From: Dehalococcoidia bacterium
GTDB lineage: Bacteria > Chloroflexota > Dehalococcoidia > Tepidiformales > Tepidiformaceae
DNA length: 64,000 bases
NCBI GenBank assembly: GCA_020853755.1
Contig: JADYYG010000043.1
Location: forward strand, 62,001 to 126,000
Direction: 5' to 3'
Made by a program: the position numbers and the translations under genes. The notes under the pieces are model-generated. The model ran no database searches, was not told where the DNA came from, and saw nothing but the letters and a program-made list of their open reading frames with translations. Shown piece by piece: positions 46,561 through 54,533 of this stretch (position 1 is its first letter; every line of letters begins with the position of its first letter).

Positions 46561-46589
46561 CGGGGCAGGGAAGTTCCCTGCCCCGTTTT
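46561..46589 (+). terminator. Intrinsic terminator after the tube gene, inside the eCIS locus
   Basis: A perfect 10-bp stem (CGGGGCAGGG / CCCTGCCCCG) with a 5-nt loop is followed by TTTT. It lies 30 nt after the tube stop codon and 20 nt before the next gene. If partly read through, it would set a high ratio of sheath/tube to baseplate mRNA. Confidence 0.88.
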
Positions 46590-46609
46590 GGTGACAGCGC
46601 GAGAGAGCA

Positions 46610-46972
46610 ATGCAAACAGAGTTCGAGTTCACGCTCCCCCAGGGATATGTCGACCGCGATGGGAACCTCCATCGCGACGGCGCGATGCGCCTTGCCACGG
46701 CAATGGACGAGATCGCGCCCCTGCGGGACCCGCGGGTGCGTGAGAACCAGGCCTACCTCGTCATCATCCTGCTTTCGCGGGTGGTGACGCGACTGGGGAA
46801 CATCTCCGATGTGACCACGTTCGAAATCGAGCACCTGTTCAGCGGCGATCTCGCCTTCCTTCAGCGCCTCTACCGCCAGATCAATGAACAGGGGACCACG
46901 CTGGTGCCGGTCACCTGCCCCGAGTGCTCGACGCCCATCGATGTGGACATTTCGCGCCTGGGGGGATCGTAG
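46610..46972 (+). CDS. Tail-assembly-chaperone-like protein (0-frame product)
   Basis: The 120-aa protein has the family core FEFTLPQGYVDRDGNLHRDGAMRLATAMDEI and LRDPRVRENQAYLVIILLSRVVTRLG. A C-terminal half zinc ribbon (VTCPECSTPIDVDI) ends at a TAG right after a GGGGGGA heptamer. It sits between the tube and the tape-measure-position gene, which is where phage tails carry their chaperones (gpG/gpGT). A -1 frameshift before the stop would fuse it to the DUF6760 frame to give about 174 aa. The molecular role is inferred from position. Confidence 0.75.
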   Translation: MQTEFEFTLPQGYVDRDGNLHRDGAMRLATAMDEIAPLRDPRVRENQAYLVIILLSRVVTRLGNISDVTTFEIEHLFSGDLAFLQRLYRQINEQGTTLVPVTCPECSTPIDVDISRLGGS

Positions 46973-47133
46973 GCTACCCCCTCGAACGGATTCACGAGGA
47001 GGTAGCCTACCTCGCGTACTATCTGCACTGGCAGCACGACACGCTCCTCGCCATGGAGCACAAGGATCGGCGGTTGTGGGTGAGGCAAGTAGCCGATATT
47101 CATCGTAGAGCAGCTTCAGCGGAGGCCGTCTAA
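46924..47133 (+). CDS. DUF6760 reading frame, likely the -1 frameshift extension of the preceding gene
   Basis: This frame encodes the DUF6760 core GYPLERIHEEVAYLAYYLHW, then DTLLAMEHKDRRLWVRQVADIHRR, a small helical domain of eCIS loci. The recognisable part begins at about 46972. The only conventional start in frame is GTG 46924, which has no ribosome site and would first read 16 residues of out-of-frame zinc-ribbon codons. The frame is -1 to the 120-aa gene and joins it at a slippery heptamer. It therefore probably is made as a fusion. Its stop overlaps the next gene (TAATG). Confidence 0.7.
   Translation: MLDAHRCGHFAPGGIVGYPLERIHEEVAYLAYYLHWQHDTLLAMEHKDRRLWVRQVADIHRRAASAEAV
46960..46966 (+). 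promoter_or_regulatory. Slippery heptamer G GGG GGA, candidate -1 frameshift site
   Basis: In the frame of the 120-aa gene the heptamer reads G GGG GGA, the X XXY YYZ form used in -1 programmed frameshifting. The 0-frame stop TAG comes one codon later (46970-46972). The -1 frame continues through the DUF6760 domain to 47133. Confidence 0.7.
46969..47010 (+). promoter_or_regulatory. 16-bp stem-loop, candidate frameshift stimulator
   Basis: GTAGGCTACCCCCTCG (46969-46984) pairs with CGAGGAGGTAGCCTAC (46995-47010), 15 of 16 pairs with one C-A mismatch and a 10-nt loop. It begins 2 nt after the slippery heptamer and includes the 0-frame stop codon. Confidence 0.85.
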
Positions 47134-47567
47134 TGCCCGATCCCCTGCCCGGGTTCCGGTTCATCGTCGAGATCGCCGGGATCCAGGATGCCCAGTTCCT
47201 CGAGTGCAGCGGGTTCGAAACCAAGCTCGACGTCGAGGAGTACAAGGAGGGCGGCCTCAACGACTTCGTCCACAAGTTGCCGGGCCGCCAGAGCTACACG
47301 AACGTGACCCTCAAGCGCGGTGTGGTGAACTCCATCGAGCTGTGGGACTGGCTCCACCGCCTTTCAACCGCCGCCGCGAAGAGTGAAGAGAAGAAGAACA
47401 TGTCTGTCGTGCTCTGCAACGGGAAAGGCGAAGAACAACTCCGTTGGAACCTCATCGCCGCCTTCCCGGTGAAGTGGAGCGTCCCTTCGATGCAGTCCGA
47501 ACAATCTTCGATTTATGTCGAATCACTCGAACTCGCCTACCAGGAGTTCACGCTCCAGCAGCGATAA
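47133..47567 (+). CDS. Second tube-like protein (tube initiator, Pvc5-like)
   Basis: The 144-aa protein resembles the major tube (FRFIVEIAGIQDAQFLECSGFETKLDVEEY, the LPGRQSYTNVTLKRGVVNSIELWDW block) but is shorter and diverged. eCIS loci usually have a second tube paralogue that starts the tube on the baseplate, and this is the likely role. The ATG overlaps the DUF6760 stop by 1 nt, so its translation depends on ribosomes reaching that stop, possibly only after frameshifting. Confidence 0.9.
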   Translation: MPDPLPGFRFIVEIAGIQDAQFLECSGFETKLDVEEYKEGGLNDFVHKLPGRQSYTNVTLKRGVVNSIELWDWLHRLSTAAAKSEEKKNMSVVLCNGKGEEQLRWNLIAAFPVKWSVPSMQSEQSSIYVESLELAYQEFTLQQR

Positions 47568-47570
47568 CCG

Positions 47571-50500
47571 ATGGCCGACCAGACTGACCTGCCGCAAGAC
47601 CCAACTCCAGCCGACGACTTCGGTGGTTTCCTCGGACGGCGCCTGAGGTCGTACCAGGATGGCGTACTCGGCCTTGCCAGTCTTCGCGATGTGCCCATCG
47701 GGGCCTCCGCCGCCGGAACGGACGTGGTGAACCGCACTGCGGAATTCAACGGCTCGCTCCAGAGCCTCCTCTCCTACCGCGCCGGCCAGGACCAACCGGC
47801 GCCCCCTCCGGTCCACCGTGAGGCCGCACCAGAAGCCAGCGGCCATCCAGATCACACGGCCGATCAGGCGCCGGAGGCTGCAGTCGAACCACAGGCCCCT
47901 GCCGGTCCCATCCAGTTCGGGAGCGACAACTGGTTCGCCCGGATGGCACAGCGCCAGGCTGCGATCGAACAACGCAAGCGGGAGACCACACCACTCGTGA
48001 CGGGCCCTTCAGCTGCTGAGATCGAAGCAGCCCTGGGCATCGACCGCGCAGCGCCGGCGGCTGTCTCCGGGGATGCCCCCGTCCGGAGACGATCGGTCGT
48101 CCACGAGATGTCGGGCGCCGGGGTGGAGTTCGACACCCAGCGCCAGGTTGTGCCGCCCGCTGCCACCCCCCCGGCCGGCGACCCCGTCGAAGCGGCTGCG
48201 CCGACGGCCAACTCCGAGGCAGCCGCCAGCCCGGCAGGAATGGACGTCGCCGCGGCCATCCAGCGCGCGGAGTCGATCCCGGCCCCAGAGCCAACGCTCG
48301 GCCCGCCGCTCATGCAACGCCGCCGCGGGAAGCGGGCATCCAACCCCGGCGACGCGCCGGTTCAGCGACTCACGGACCCGTCGCCGGCAGCTACCGCCGC
48401 GCCGGGCACTCCCGATCCAGCCGGTTCGACCACTACTGCGGCCCAACCCGCGCTGCCCGCCACATCTCCTCCAATGGAGGCCGCCGCGAACGCATCCCAA
48501 TCGCTGGGGACCGAAGCGGCGCCGCAGGTTCGGCGCTCGGTTGTCGCTACTCAGCCTGCCAACCGGCAGGACCCGCCCGATGAGGGCAGACAGGGCGCAC
48601 GGCGCGTCACACCAGGCCCTTCGCGCCCCCCACAGGGAACAGCACCCGGTCCCGGGAGTGCGGACCCGCCTGCTCCCGCGGGCGTCGAACTGGAATCACG
48701 GCGCGTGCCAGCGACCTCGCATGCGGAACCAGCACCACCCGAAGCCGAAAACAGCGCGGCATCGACAGTGATCGACCTCGGCCCGGCAGGCGCGTCTGAC
48801 ACACCAGCCGAAATGCCGGCAGCACCGCCCCCTGCGCCCATTGCACAGCGCGCTCCTTCCGCCGACCCATCCCCAGTGCCGGCCGTAGCGACGCCCACCG
48901 GGTCCCCTCCCGCCGCGGTTGACATCCCTTCGCAGGAGCAGAACAACTTGCCAGGCGCGGCCCTGGCGCTCGACGCCATTGATGAGCCAGAGATTCGCAG
49001 GAGAGTTGATGCATCGCCCCCGGCAAGGACTTCCGACGACGACCCGACCGGAACACCCGCCGCGATTCGCGCAGAAGCGGCACAGGCAGCAGGCGGCACT
49101 GTTGAGGCGGTCGTGACGCCTTCCGCGGGCCCGGCGCCCAGTGGGCCAGGCGCCGACGGCACTCGGGACACCTCCACTGTGGCTCGAAGGGCCGCGACAC
49201 TGGGCCTCAACCCTCCAGCGCCGGACTCAAGCTCGGAGGCGGCCCCGGTAAGCGGGCCTTCGGCAACTCCACCTTCAGAACCCGGGGCGGCCGGCGCCCG
49301 CGCGAGCGATGAGCCCACCGGGCAGCAGCCATCTCAGCCTGGGGCGCCGGTCGATGAGCCAGTCCAACGGTCTACCGAAGCGAACAGCGATTCGGGCGCG
49401 GGCCAGTCGTCCGAGCGTGCGGCCCAGCAGGTCGCTGTTTCGCCGCCGGTCGCCCCACAGGAGCACGACGCACTCACGCTTCCCACGCCGGAACCCGCCG
49501 CTGAGTCCACGGCAGCTTCGAGCGCCCCGCTTCAGCGGACCTTCGGAGATCCAGGCCCGGCCGCGGGTACTCCACCTGTCCCCACAGCGAGCTCGTCCGG
49601 AACGCCCCCACTCTCCGCGCGAGCGCCCGAGACTGAGGACCCAGAACGGACACCGGCGCCCGGCACACCGGAGGGTGCGGTGGATCGCGGCGGCTCACCG
49701 GTTCAACAGCGCACTGAGGCGGGGGCGGCTCCCCTGCGAAGACTCGCGACGCCAGAACCACCGGTCGATGGGCTCGGTGACACCGTTCCCGCGCCAGTCA
49801 CCGGTGCACCGCAGCCCAGGGCGCGCGGCGAATCGCCAGCTACCGACGGTCCCGCAGCCGCACTCGAAGCCAGAACTCCGCCTGGCCAGGACGCACCGCC
49901 GATCGAAGCCACCGCAGCGGTTGGCGGCACGGCGCCGATGGCCGTCTCCAGCGCAACTGGATCGACGAGCGAAACCCCGCCGGCACCTGTTTCTTCCGCT
50001 TCGGGAGATGTGCAGCGGGTCGTTGCAGAGCCGCCGCCACTCGCCGGCGACTCCGCCAGCTCACCGGAAACCGCGGCGCCAGGCTCCCACGCGAGCGCAC
50101 CAGTTGTCGACGAGCCGGCTCGCCTGACAGCGGACGGCGCCGGGACTTCAGCGGCGCCACCCACTGCGGGAAGGCCCGGTCCGGCACAACGAGTTGCCGC
50201 AGCGCCGCCTGCGACGGCAGATCGGGCGGCCACATCAGAAACACAAGCAGCGGCGGCCGAACCACGACCTGCCCAGCGTACGGTCGCGGTTTCGCCGCAG
50301 CATCCTGGCACGCCCACCGCCGCAGATTTACCGGCGTCGAAGGCTGCCGAAGCCGGCCCCACCCTGCCAGCAGCCACGAGCACCGATCCGACACCTGCTC
50401 CAAGTGACCCGGGGGATTCGGCGGGCACGGGCATCACGCCGTTCGCAAGCGTTACTGAACCCGTTTCCGCTGAGCCAGCCTCCGTTTCCGCGGCGCCAGG

Positions 50501-51584
50501 CGAGTCCTCGGGGACGCCAGCGCATGCGGCGCCGGGAAGGGTTCCAGCAACCTCGCCCGAGGCCGCTGCCAGCTCATCCGTCCAGCGCTTGGTCACGGCG
50601 GCGACGCCTGCCTCGGACCTCGACGACACGCCGGAGCTGCTCGATGCGCCCCGTTCGACTGCCGCCCCGGAGCAGGCAGCCGCGCCGTTGCCAGCCGCCA
50701 CAACCTCCGTGCCCACCGGCGAAACCCCGGCGCCAGTGGTAGCAGCCCCTCCACCTGGAGGTCCGGCTGCCGGTCCGGCTTCGGTGAACACGGTCTCAGC
50801 GGATGGTGGCCAGGGCCCCACCGGTGCGGCGACCTCGGTCGCTCCAACCTCACCGCCGACGGTGCGCAGGCTCGAGGACACGCCCGCGGTCTCGCCAGGC
50901 TACGGAGCCGCCGAAGCGATGCCCGCAGCGGTTCGCGAGACTGCCCAGGCGGCAGGCATCGGGGCCGCCGGCGCGACAAATGCGGGGCCCGCGGGACCTG
51001 CCGCCGCCGAAGCTCCGAGCGCTCCGGTCATCGCCCGTACTGTTGCCACACCGGCGCCGGCCACATCGAGCAGCGAGGCGACCTCGACCGCGGCCGCCCA
51101 ACCGGATCCGCCGAGCGAGATGCCCCCTGCGCCGCGTGAACGCGTGGTGGTGACGCCCGAACAACGTGATTCGCCGGGGATCGAGACTGTGCCGCTGCTG
51201 GCCGTGCCGTCGTTCGCGCCGCCATCGGCACAGCGCGCCGCCGAGCCGGCGCCGTCGATGTTCGCTCCCCCGGCCATCCCGGCCGCCGCGACAGCGATTC
51301 AGCCCCCCGCATCCTCATTCGTGCCGGCCCCCCGGCAGGTGCTGCGCTCGGCGGCTCCGGTCGACATGCCGCTCGCGCCCGCGCAGCGGGAGGCGGCAAT
51401 TCCCGCAGGGAACGCGACCGGTCAGATCCAACGCGTCCCCCCTGAGAATGAACCCAGCGCGAAAACACCTGAGCAGCCCTCGACCCAGCCCATCGACTTT
51501 GATCGGATGGCGGAAGAGGTCTGGCCACGAATCCGCCGTAAGCTGCGTATCGAAAGGGAGCGTGAACGTGGATTGCCGTACTAA
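47571..51584 (+). CDS. 1337-aa Pro/Ala-rich disordered protein in the tape-measure position
   Basis: The protein has a structured-looking N-terminus (residues about 1-70; FGGFLGRRLRSYQDGVLGLAS) and about 1200 residues of Pro/Ala/Ser/Thr-rich low complexity. Its C-terminal helix is charged (IDFDRMAEEVWPRIRRKLRI). Through the disordered part run about a dozen short [VILMA]QR motifs (for example PVQRLTD, PLQRTFG, DVQRVVA). No other gene in the locus could be the tape measure, and the position between the second tube gene and the LysM baseplate gene is right. Classical tape measures are helical, so the assignment is uncertain. The GC-rich Pro/Ala coding is typical of its neighbours. Confidence 0.6.
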   Translation: MADQTDLPQDPTPADDFGGFLGRRLRSYQDGVLGLASLRDVPIGASAAGTDVVNRTAEFNGSLQSLLSYRAGQDQPAPPPVHREAAPEASGHPDHTADQAPEAAVEPQAPAGPIQFGSDNWFARMAQRQAAIEQRKRETTPLVTGPSAAEIEAALGIDRAAPAAVSGDAPVRRRSVVHEMSGAGVEFDTQRQVVPPAATPPAGDPVEAAAPTANSEAAASPAGMDVAAAIQRAESIPAPEPTLGPPLMQRRRGKRASNPGDAPVQRLTDPSPAATAAPGTPDPAGSTTTAAQPALPATSPPMEAAANASQSLGTEAAPQVRRSVVATQPANRQDPPDEGRQGARRVTPGPSRPPQGTAPGPGSADPPAPAGVELESRRVPATSHAEPAPPEAENSAASTVIDLGPAGASDTPAEMPAAPPPAPIAQRAPSADPSPVPAVATPTGSPPAAVDIPSQEQNNLPGAALALDAIDEPEIRRRVDASPPARTSDDDPTGTPAAIRAEAAQAAGGTVEAVVTPSAGPAPSGPGADGTRDTSTVARRAATLGLNPPAPDSSSEAAPVSGPSATPPSEPGAAGARASDEPTGQQPSQPGAPVDEPVQRSTEANSDSGAGQSSERAAQQVAVSPPVAPQEHDALTLPTPEPAAESTAASSAPLQRTFGDPGPAAGTPPVPTASSSGTPPLSARAPETEDPERTPAPGTPEGAVDRGGSPVQQRTEAGAAPLRRLATPEPPVDGLGDTVPAPVTGAPQPRARGESPATDGPAAALEARTPPGQDAPPIEATAAVGGTAPMAVSSATGSTSETPPAPVSSASGDVQRVVAEPPPLAGDSASSPETAAPGSHASAPVVDEPARLTADGAGTSAAPPTAGRPGPAQRVAAAPPATADRAATSETQAAAAEPRPAQRTVAVSPQHPGTPTAADLPASKAAEAGPTLPAATSTDPTPAPSDPGDSAGTGITPFASVTEPVSAEPASVSAAPGESSGTPAHAAPGRVPATSPEAAASSSVQRLVTAATPASDLDDTPELLDAPRSTAAPEQAAAPLPAATTSVPTGETPAPVVAAPPPGGPAAGPASVNTVSADGGQGPTGAATSVAPTSPPTVRRLEDTPAVSPGYGAAEAMPAAVRETAQAAGIGAAGATNAGPAGPAAAEAPSAPVIARTVATPAPATSSSEATSTAAAQPDPPSEMPPAPRERVVVTPEQRDSPGIETVPLLAVPSFAPPSAQRAAEPAPSMFAPPAIPAAATAIQPPASSFVPAPRQVLRSAAPVDMPLAPAQREAAIPAGNATGQIQRVPPENEPSAKTPEQPSTQPIDFDRMAEEVWPRIRRKLRIERERERGLPY

Positions 51585-51620
51585 CCGCGCCCCGCAAGGC
51601 CGCACCCCGGAGGTGTTCCC

Positions 51621-52277
51621 ATGGCACTCGTAAAGGCCACTATCACGAACCTCGACACCGGTTCGGCGGTGACGTGCATGTTCAACCCGACGGATTACAC
51701 CTTCACGAAAGCCGTGAGTTGGGCGCAGACCACCGAGCGCGGCGCCAACGTGCCTGCCCTCGAGTTCACCGGCGGCGAACCGGCAACGGTCTCGCTCAAG
51801 CTGTTCTTCGATACGAACGACACCGGCGAAGATGTGCGAGCACGGTATACGAACGCGCTCTGGGACCTCGCGATGGTCAACCGCCAGCGGCTCGACCCGA
51901 AGACGAACAAGGGACGACCGCCGCGCTGCATGTTCGCCTGGGGCAGCGCATGGTCGTTCGAAGCCGTGGTCACCTCGATCAACACCAACTTCACCTTATT
52001 CAAGGAAGACGGCACGCCAACGCGGGCAACCGTCGACCTATCGTTGAAGCAGGCTGCGGACCCCGGCAGTTTCCCCGCACAGAACCCAACATCGGGCGGC
52101 GTGGCCGGCTACAAGCGGCGGATCGTGCAGCAGAGCGAGACCCTGGATTACATCGCGGCCGAGGAGTACGGCAGCTCCCGCTACTGGCGCGAGATTGCCG
52201 AAGCAAACGGGATCGATGACCCGATGCGCCTGCGCCCGGGAACCATCCTCACCCTTCCACCGATTTCAGAGGTATAG
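51621..52277 (+). CDS. LysM-containing baseplate protein (Pvc7/gp53-like)
   Basis: This 218-aa protein has an N-terminal beta-rich CIS domain (LVKATITNLDTGSAVTCMFNPTDYTF) and a C-terminal LysM motif (RRIVQQSETLDYIAAEEYGS ... WREIAEANGIDDPMRLRPG). Such proteins link tube and baseplate in phage T4 (gp53) and eCIS (Pvc7/Afp7). A GGAGGT lies 7 nt before ATG. It starts 36 nt after the 1337-aa gene. Confidence 0.92.
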   Translation: MALVKATITNLDTGSAVTCMFNPTDYTFTKAVSWAQTTERGANVPALEFTGGEPATVSLKLFFDTNDTGEDVRARYTNALWDLAMVNRQRLDPKTNKGRPPRCMFAWGSAWSFEAVVTSINTNFTLFKEDGTPTRATVDLSLKQAADPGSFPAQNPTSGGVAGYKRRIVQQSETLDYIAAEEYGSSRYWREIAEANGIDDPMRLRPGTILTLPPISEV

Positions 52278-52283
52278 CCGGCC

Positions 52284-54047
52284 ATGGTCGACGTCCTCCT
52301 CCCTCAGTTTTATGTGAAGCTTGACGGCGTCGACCTGCCCGGCAACGTCGTCAAACAGCTTCGCTCTGTGGAAGTGGATCTGAGCCTGCACATGCCCGGC
52401 ATGGCCGTCTTCGAGCTCATGGATCCGAAGCTGGAACTGGTTGATGACGCGCGCTTCAAAGTTGGCGCGGCAATCGAGATCGGCGTCGTCCGGACGGTTC
52501 AGATCAACGAGACGCCACCATCTGCTGTCGTGATCTTCAAGGGGATGGTCGCCTCAATTGAGGCGCACTACGAGGTGACCGGTCTGCCTTGCATCCTGGT
52601 GATCCGCGCCTACGACAAGTTGCACGGCCTCCACCGCGGCACCGGGACCAAGACCTTTATGCAATCGAGCGACTCGGACATCGTGAGGACAATCGCCGGT
52701 GCTGCCGGGCTGTCTGTCCAGGTGGAGTCAACGCCCGCGCGGCACGAGCACATCTTCCAGGGTGACCTGACCCCCTATGACTTTGTCCAGGCGCTCGCTC
52801 GCCGGAACGGCTTCGTTGCCTACTGCGATAACGATACGCTCCACTGGAAGCCGGTGAAGTCCTTTACCTTCTCCGCCGTGGCACTCTCATATGGCGACGA
52901 CCTGGTGGAGTTCCGGCCTGTGCTGAGTTCCGCGGGGCAGGTGAATGAAGTGAAGGTGCAGGGCTGGGACCCCAAGACCAAGCAAGCCGTCACCAGCACA
53001 AAGAACGCGGTCGACCACCAGCTCGTACAGTCCGGGTTCTCTCCAAACGGCGGCCCGGCCATCGCTCAGGCCGCCTTCCAATCGGCGAAACTCCACGTCG
53101 GCGACCATGTGCAACTGACGCCGGTAGCCGATGCGCTGGCCCAGGCAGTGTTCGACCGGATGGCCGCAGGCGACTTCACCGCTGAAGGCGCGGCGCGCGG
53201 CAACCCTGCGATCAAACCAGGCGCCAAAATGACAGTCAGTCGAGTTGGGACACGATTTGGCGGCGAATACCTCATCAGCCGCGTCCGCCACACCTTCACT
53301 CCCGACGATCCCTTCCGGACCGAGTTCTGGCTTGGCGGCATGACCAGCGGCACGGTCAACACCCTCCTCCACGATGACCCCACTGACGTGGCCTCGCGCA
53401 GCCACCTGGCGCAGGGTGTCGCCGTTGGCATCGTCACGAACAACAACGACGACCAAAACCTGGCGCGGGTGAAGGTGAAGTTCCCCTGGCTCAGCGAAGA
53501 CGAGGAGAGCACCTGGGCCCCAGTCGTCTCTCCCGGCGCGGCACAAGACCGGGGTCTCATCATCGTCCCTGAAATTAACGACGAGGTCCTCGTCGCCTTC
53601 GCCAACGGGGACCTGAACCAGCCGTACGTCCTCGGCGGGGTCTGGAACGGCGCGGATTCGCCGCCCACGCCTGCACCCGTTGAGAGCGGCAAGGTCGTTG
53701 TCCGCCAACTCAAGACCCGCCTCGGCAACATCCTCCGCTTCACAGACAAGGCTGGCGAAGAAAAGATCGAACTGATCGACGCGACCGGCAAGAACTCGAT
53801 TGTCATCGAAGCCGCCTCGAACAAGATTTCGATCACGGCGGAAGGGCCGATCCATGTCGTCGCCAAGCAAGACGTGAAAATCGATGCGGCAGCGAAGGTC
53901 GATATCAAGGCCGGGAGCGACGTCAAAATGGCCGGTACATCCGTCAGCGTCGAGGCTTCGGCGAAACTCGCACTCAAGGCGCCCGTCGTCGACATCAACG
54001 GCTCGGGGACGGTCAAAATCAGTGGACCGATGGTGCAGATTAACTGA
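52284..54047 (+). CDS. VgrG-like spike protein (gpD/gp27-gp5 type)
   Basis: The 587-aa protein has an N-terminal gp27/gpD-like region (about 1-360), a gp5-type OB-fold (GIVTNNNDDQNLARVKVKFPWLSEDEESTWAPVVSPGA) and a C-terminal beta-helix (IDAAAKVDIKAGSDVKMAGTS ...). It forms the trimeric central spike. The C-terminus lacks an obvious extended tip or effector domain, and no PAAR gene follows. Its stop overlaps the gp25 gene start by 1 nt. Confidence 0.95.
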   Translation: MVDVLLPQFYVKLDGVDLPGNVVKQLRSVEVDLSLHMPGMAVFELMDPKLELVDDARFKVGAAIEIGVVRTVQINETPPSAVVIFKGMVASIEAHYEVTGLPCILVIRAYDKLHGLHRGTGTKTFMQSSDSDIVRTIAGAAGLSVQVESTPARHEHIFQGDLTPYDFVQALARRNGFVAYCDNDTLHWKPVKSFTFSAVALSYGDDLVEFRPVLSSAGQVNEVKVQGWDPKTKQAVTSTKNAVDHQLVQSGFSPNGGPAIAQAAFQSAKLHVGDHVQLTPVADALAQAVFDRMAAGDFTAEGAARGNPAIKPGAKMTVSRVGTRFGGEYLISRVRHTFTPDDPFRTEFWLGGMTSGTVNTLLHDDPTDVASRSHLAQGVAVGIVTNNNDDQNLARVKVKFPWLSEDEESTWAPVVSPGAAQDRGLIIVPEINDEVLVAFANGDLNQPYVLGGVWNGADSPPTPAPVESGKVVVRQLKTRLGNILRFTDKAGEEKIELIDATGKNSIVIEAASNKISITAEGPIHVVAKQDVKIDAAAKVDIKAGSDVKMAGTSVSVEASAKLALKAPVVDINGSGTVKISGPMVQIN

Positions 54048-54454
54048 TGGCGAACGAAAACATCCTCATCGGACGCGGCTGGTCCTTCCCGCTCGGCGTT
54101 GATACGACGGGAGGGCTCAAGCTCTCCCAGGATCAGCCGGAAATCGAGGAGTCGATCACCATCATCCTTGGCACGAGCCCCGGTGAACGGGTGATGCGCC
54201 CCACATTCGGCTGCCGCATCCACGAGTTGGTGTTCTCGCCGAATACGGCGGAAACGGTCGGCCTCGCCCGGCGCTACGTCGAAGAAGCCCTGGGCATGTG
54301 GGAACCGCGCATCGACGTGAACGAGGTCGTCGTCACGCTGGACGCGGCTGAGGCCGAGCGGGGCCGCATGAACATCGGGGTGCGCTACACCGTCCGGGGC
54401 ACGAAAGACGCCCGTTCGCTCGTCTACCCGTTCTATCTGATCGAACCGGACTGA
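54047..54454 (+). CDS. Baseplate wedge protein gp25/GPW
   Basis: This 135-aa protein belongs to the GPW/gp25 family: GRGWSFPLGVDTTGGLKLSQ, EESITIILGTSPGERVMRPTFGCRIHELVFSPN. It is the conserved wedge element that starts sheath polymerisation, equivalent to Pvc9. Its ATG overlaps the spike gene stop by 1 nt. Confidence 0.96.
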   Translation: MANENILIGRGWSFPLGVDTTGGLKLSQDQPEIEESITIILGTSPGERVMRPTFGCRIHELVFSPNTAETVGLARRYVEEALGMWEPRIDVNEVVVTLDAAEAERGRMNIGVRYTVRGTKDARSLVYPFYLIEPD

Positions 54455-54503
54455 GGTCGCTCCAGGAACCGAAATGCGCGCGGCACTACGTCGCGACTCG
54501 GGC

Positions 54504-54509
54504 TAGAAT
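54504..54509 (+). promoter_or_regulatory. Possible internal -10 box before baseplate J
   Basis: TAGAAT lies 24 nt before the baseplate J start, in the only larger gap (79 nt) of the baseplate genes, followed by an AGGAG. There is no clear -35 box. Confidence 0.3.
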
Positions 54510-54533
54510 GTCGCGTCAGGAGCATCGTGCCGC

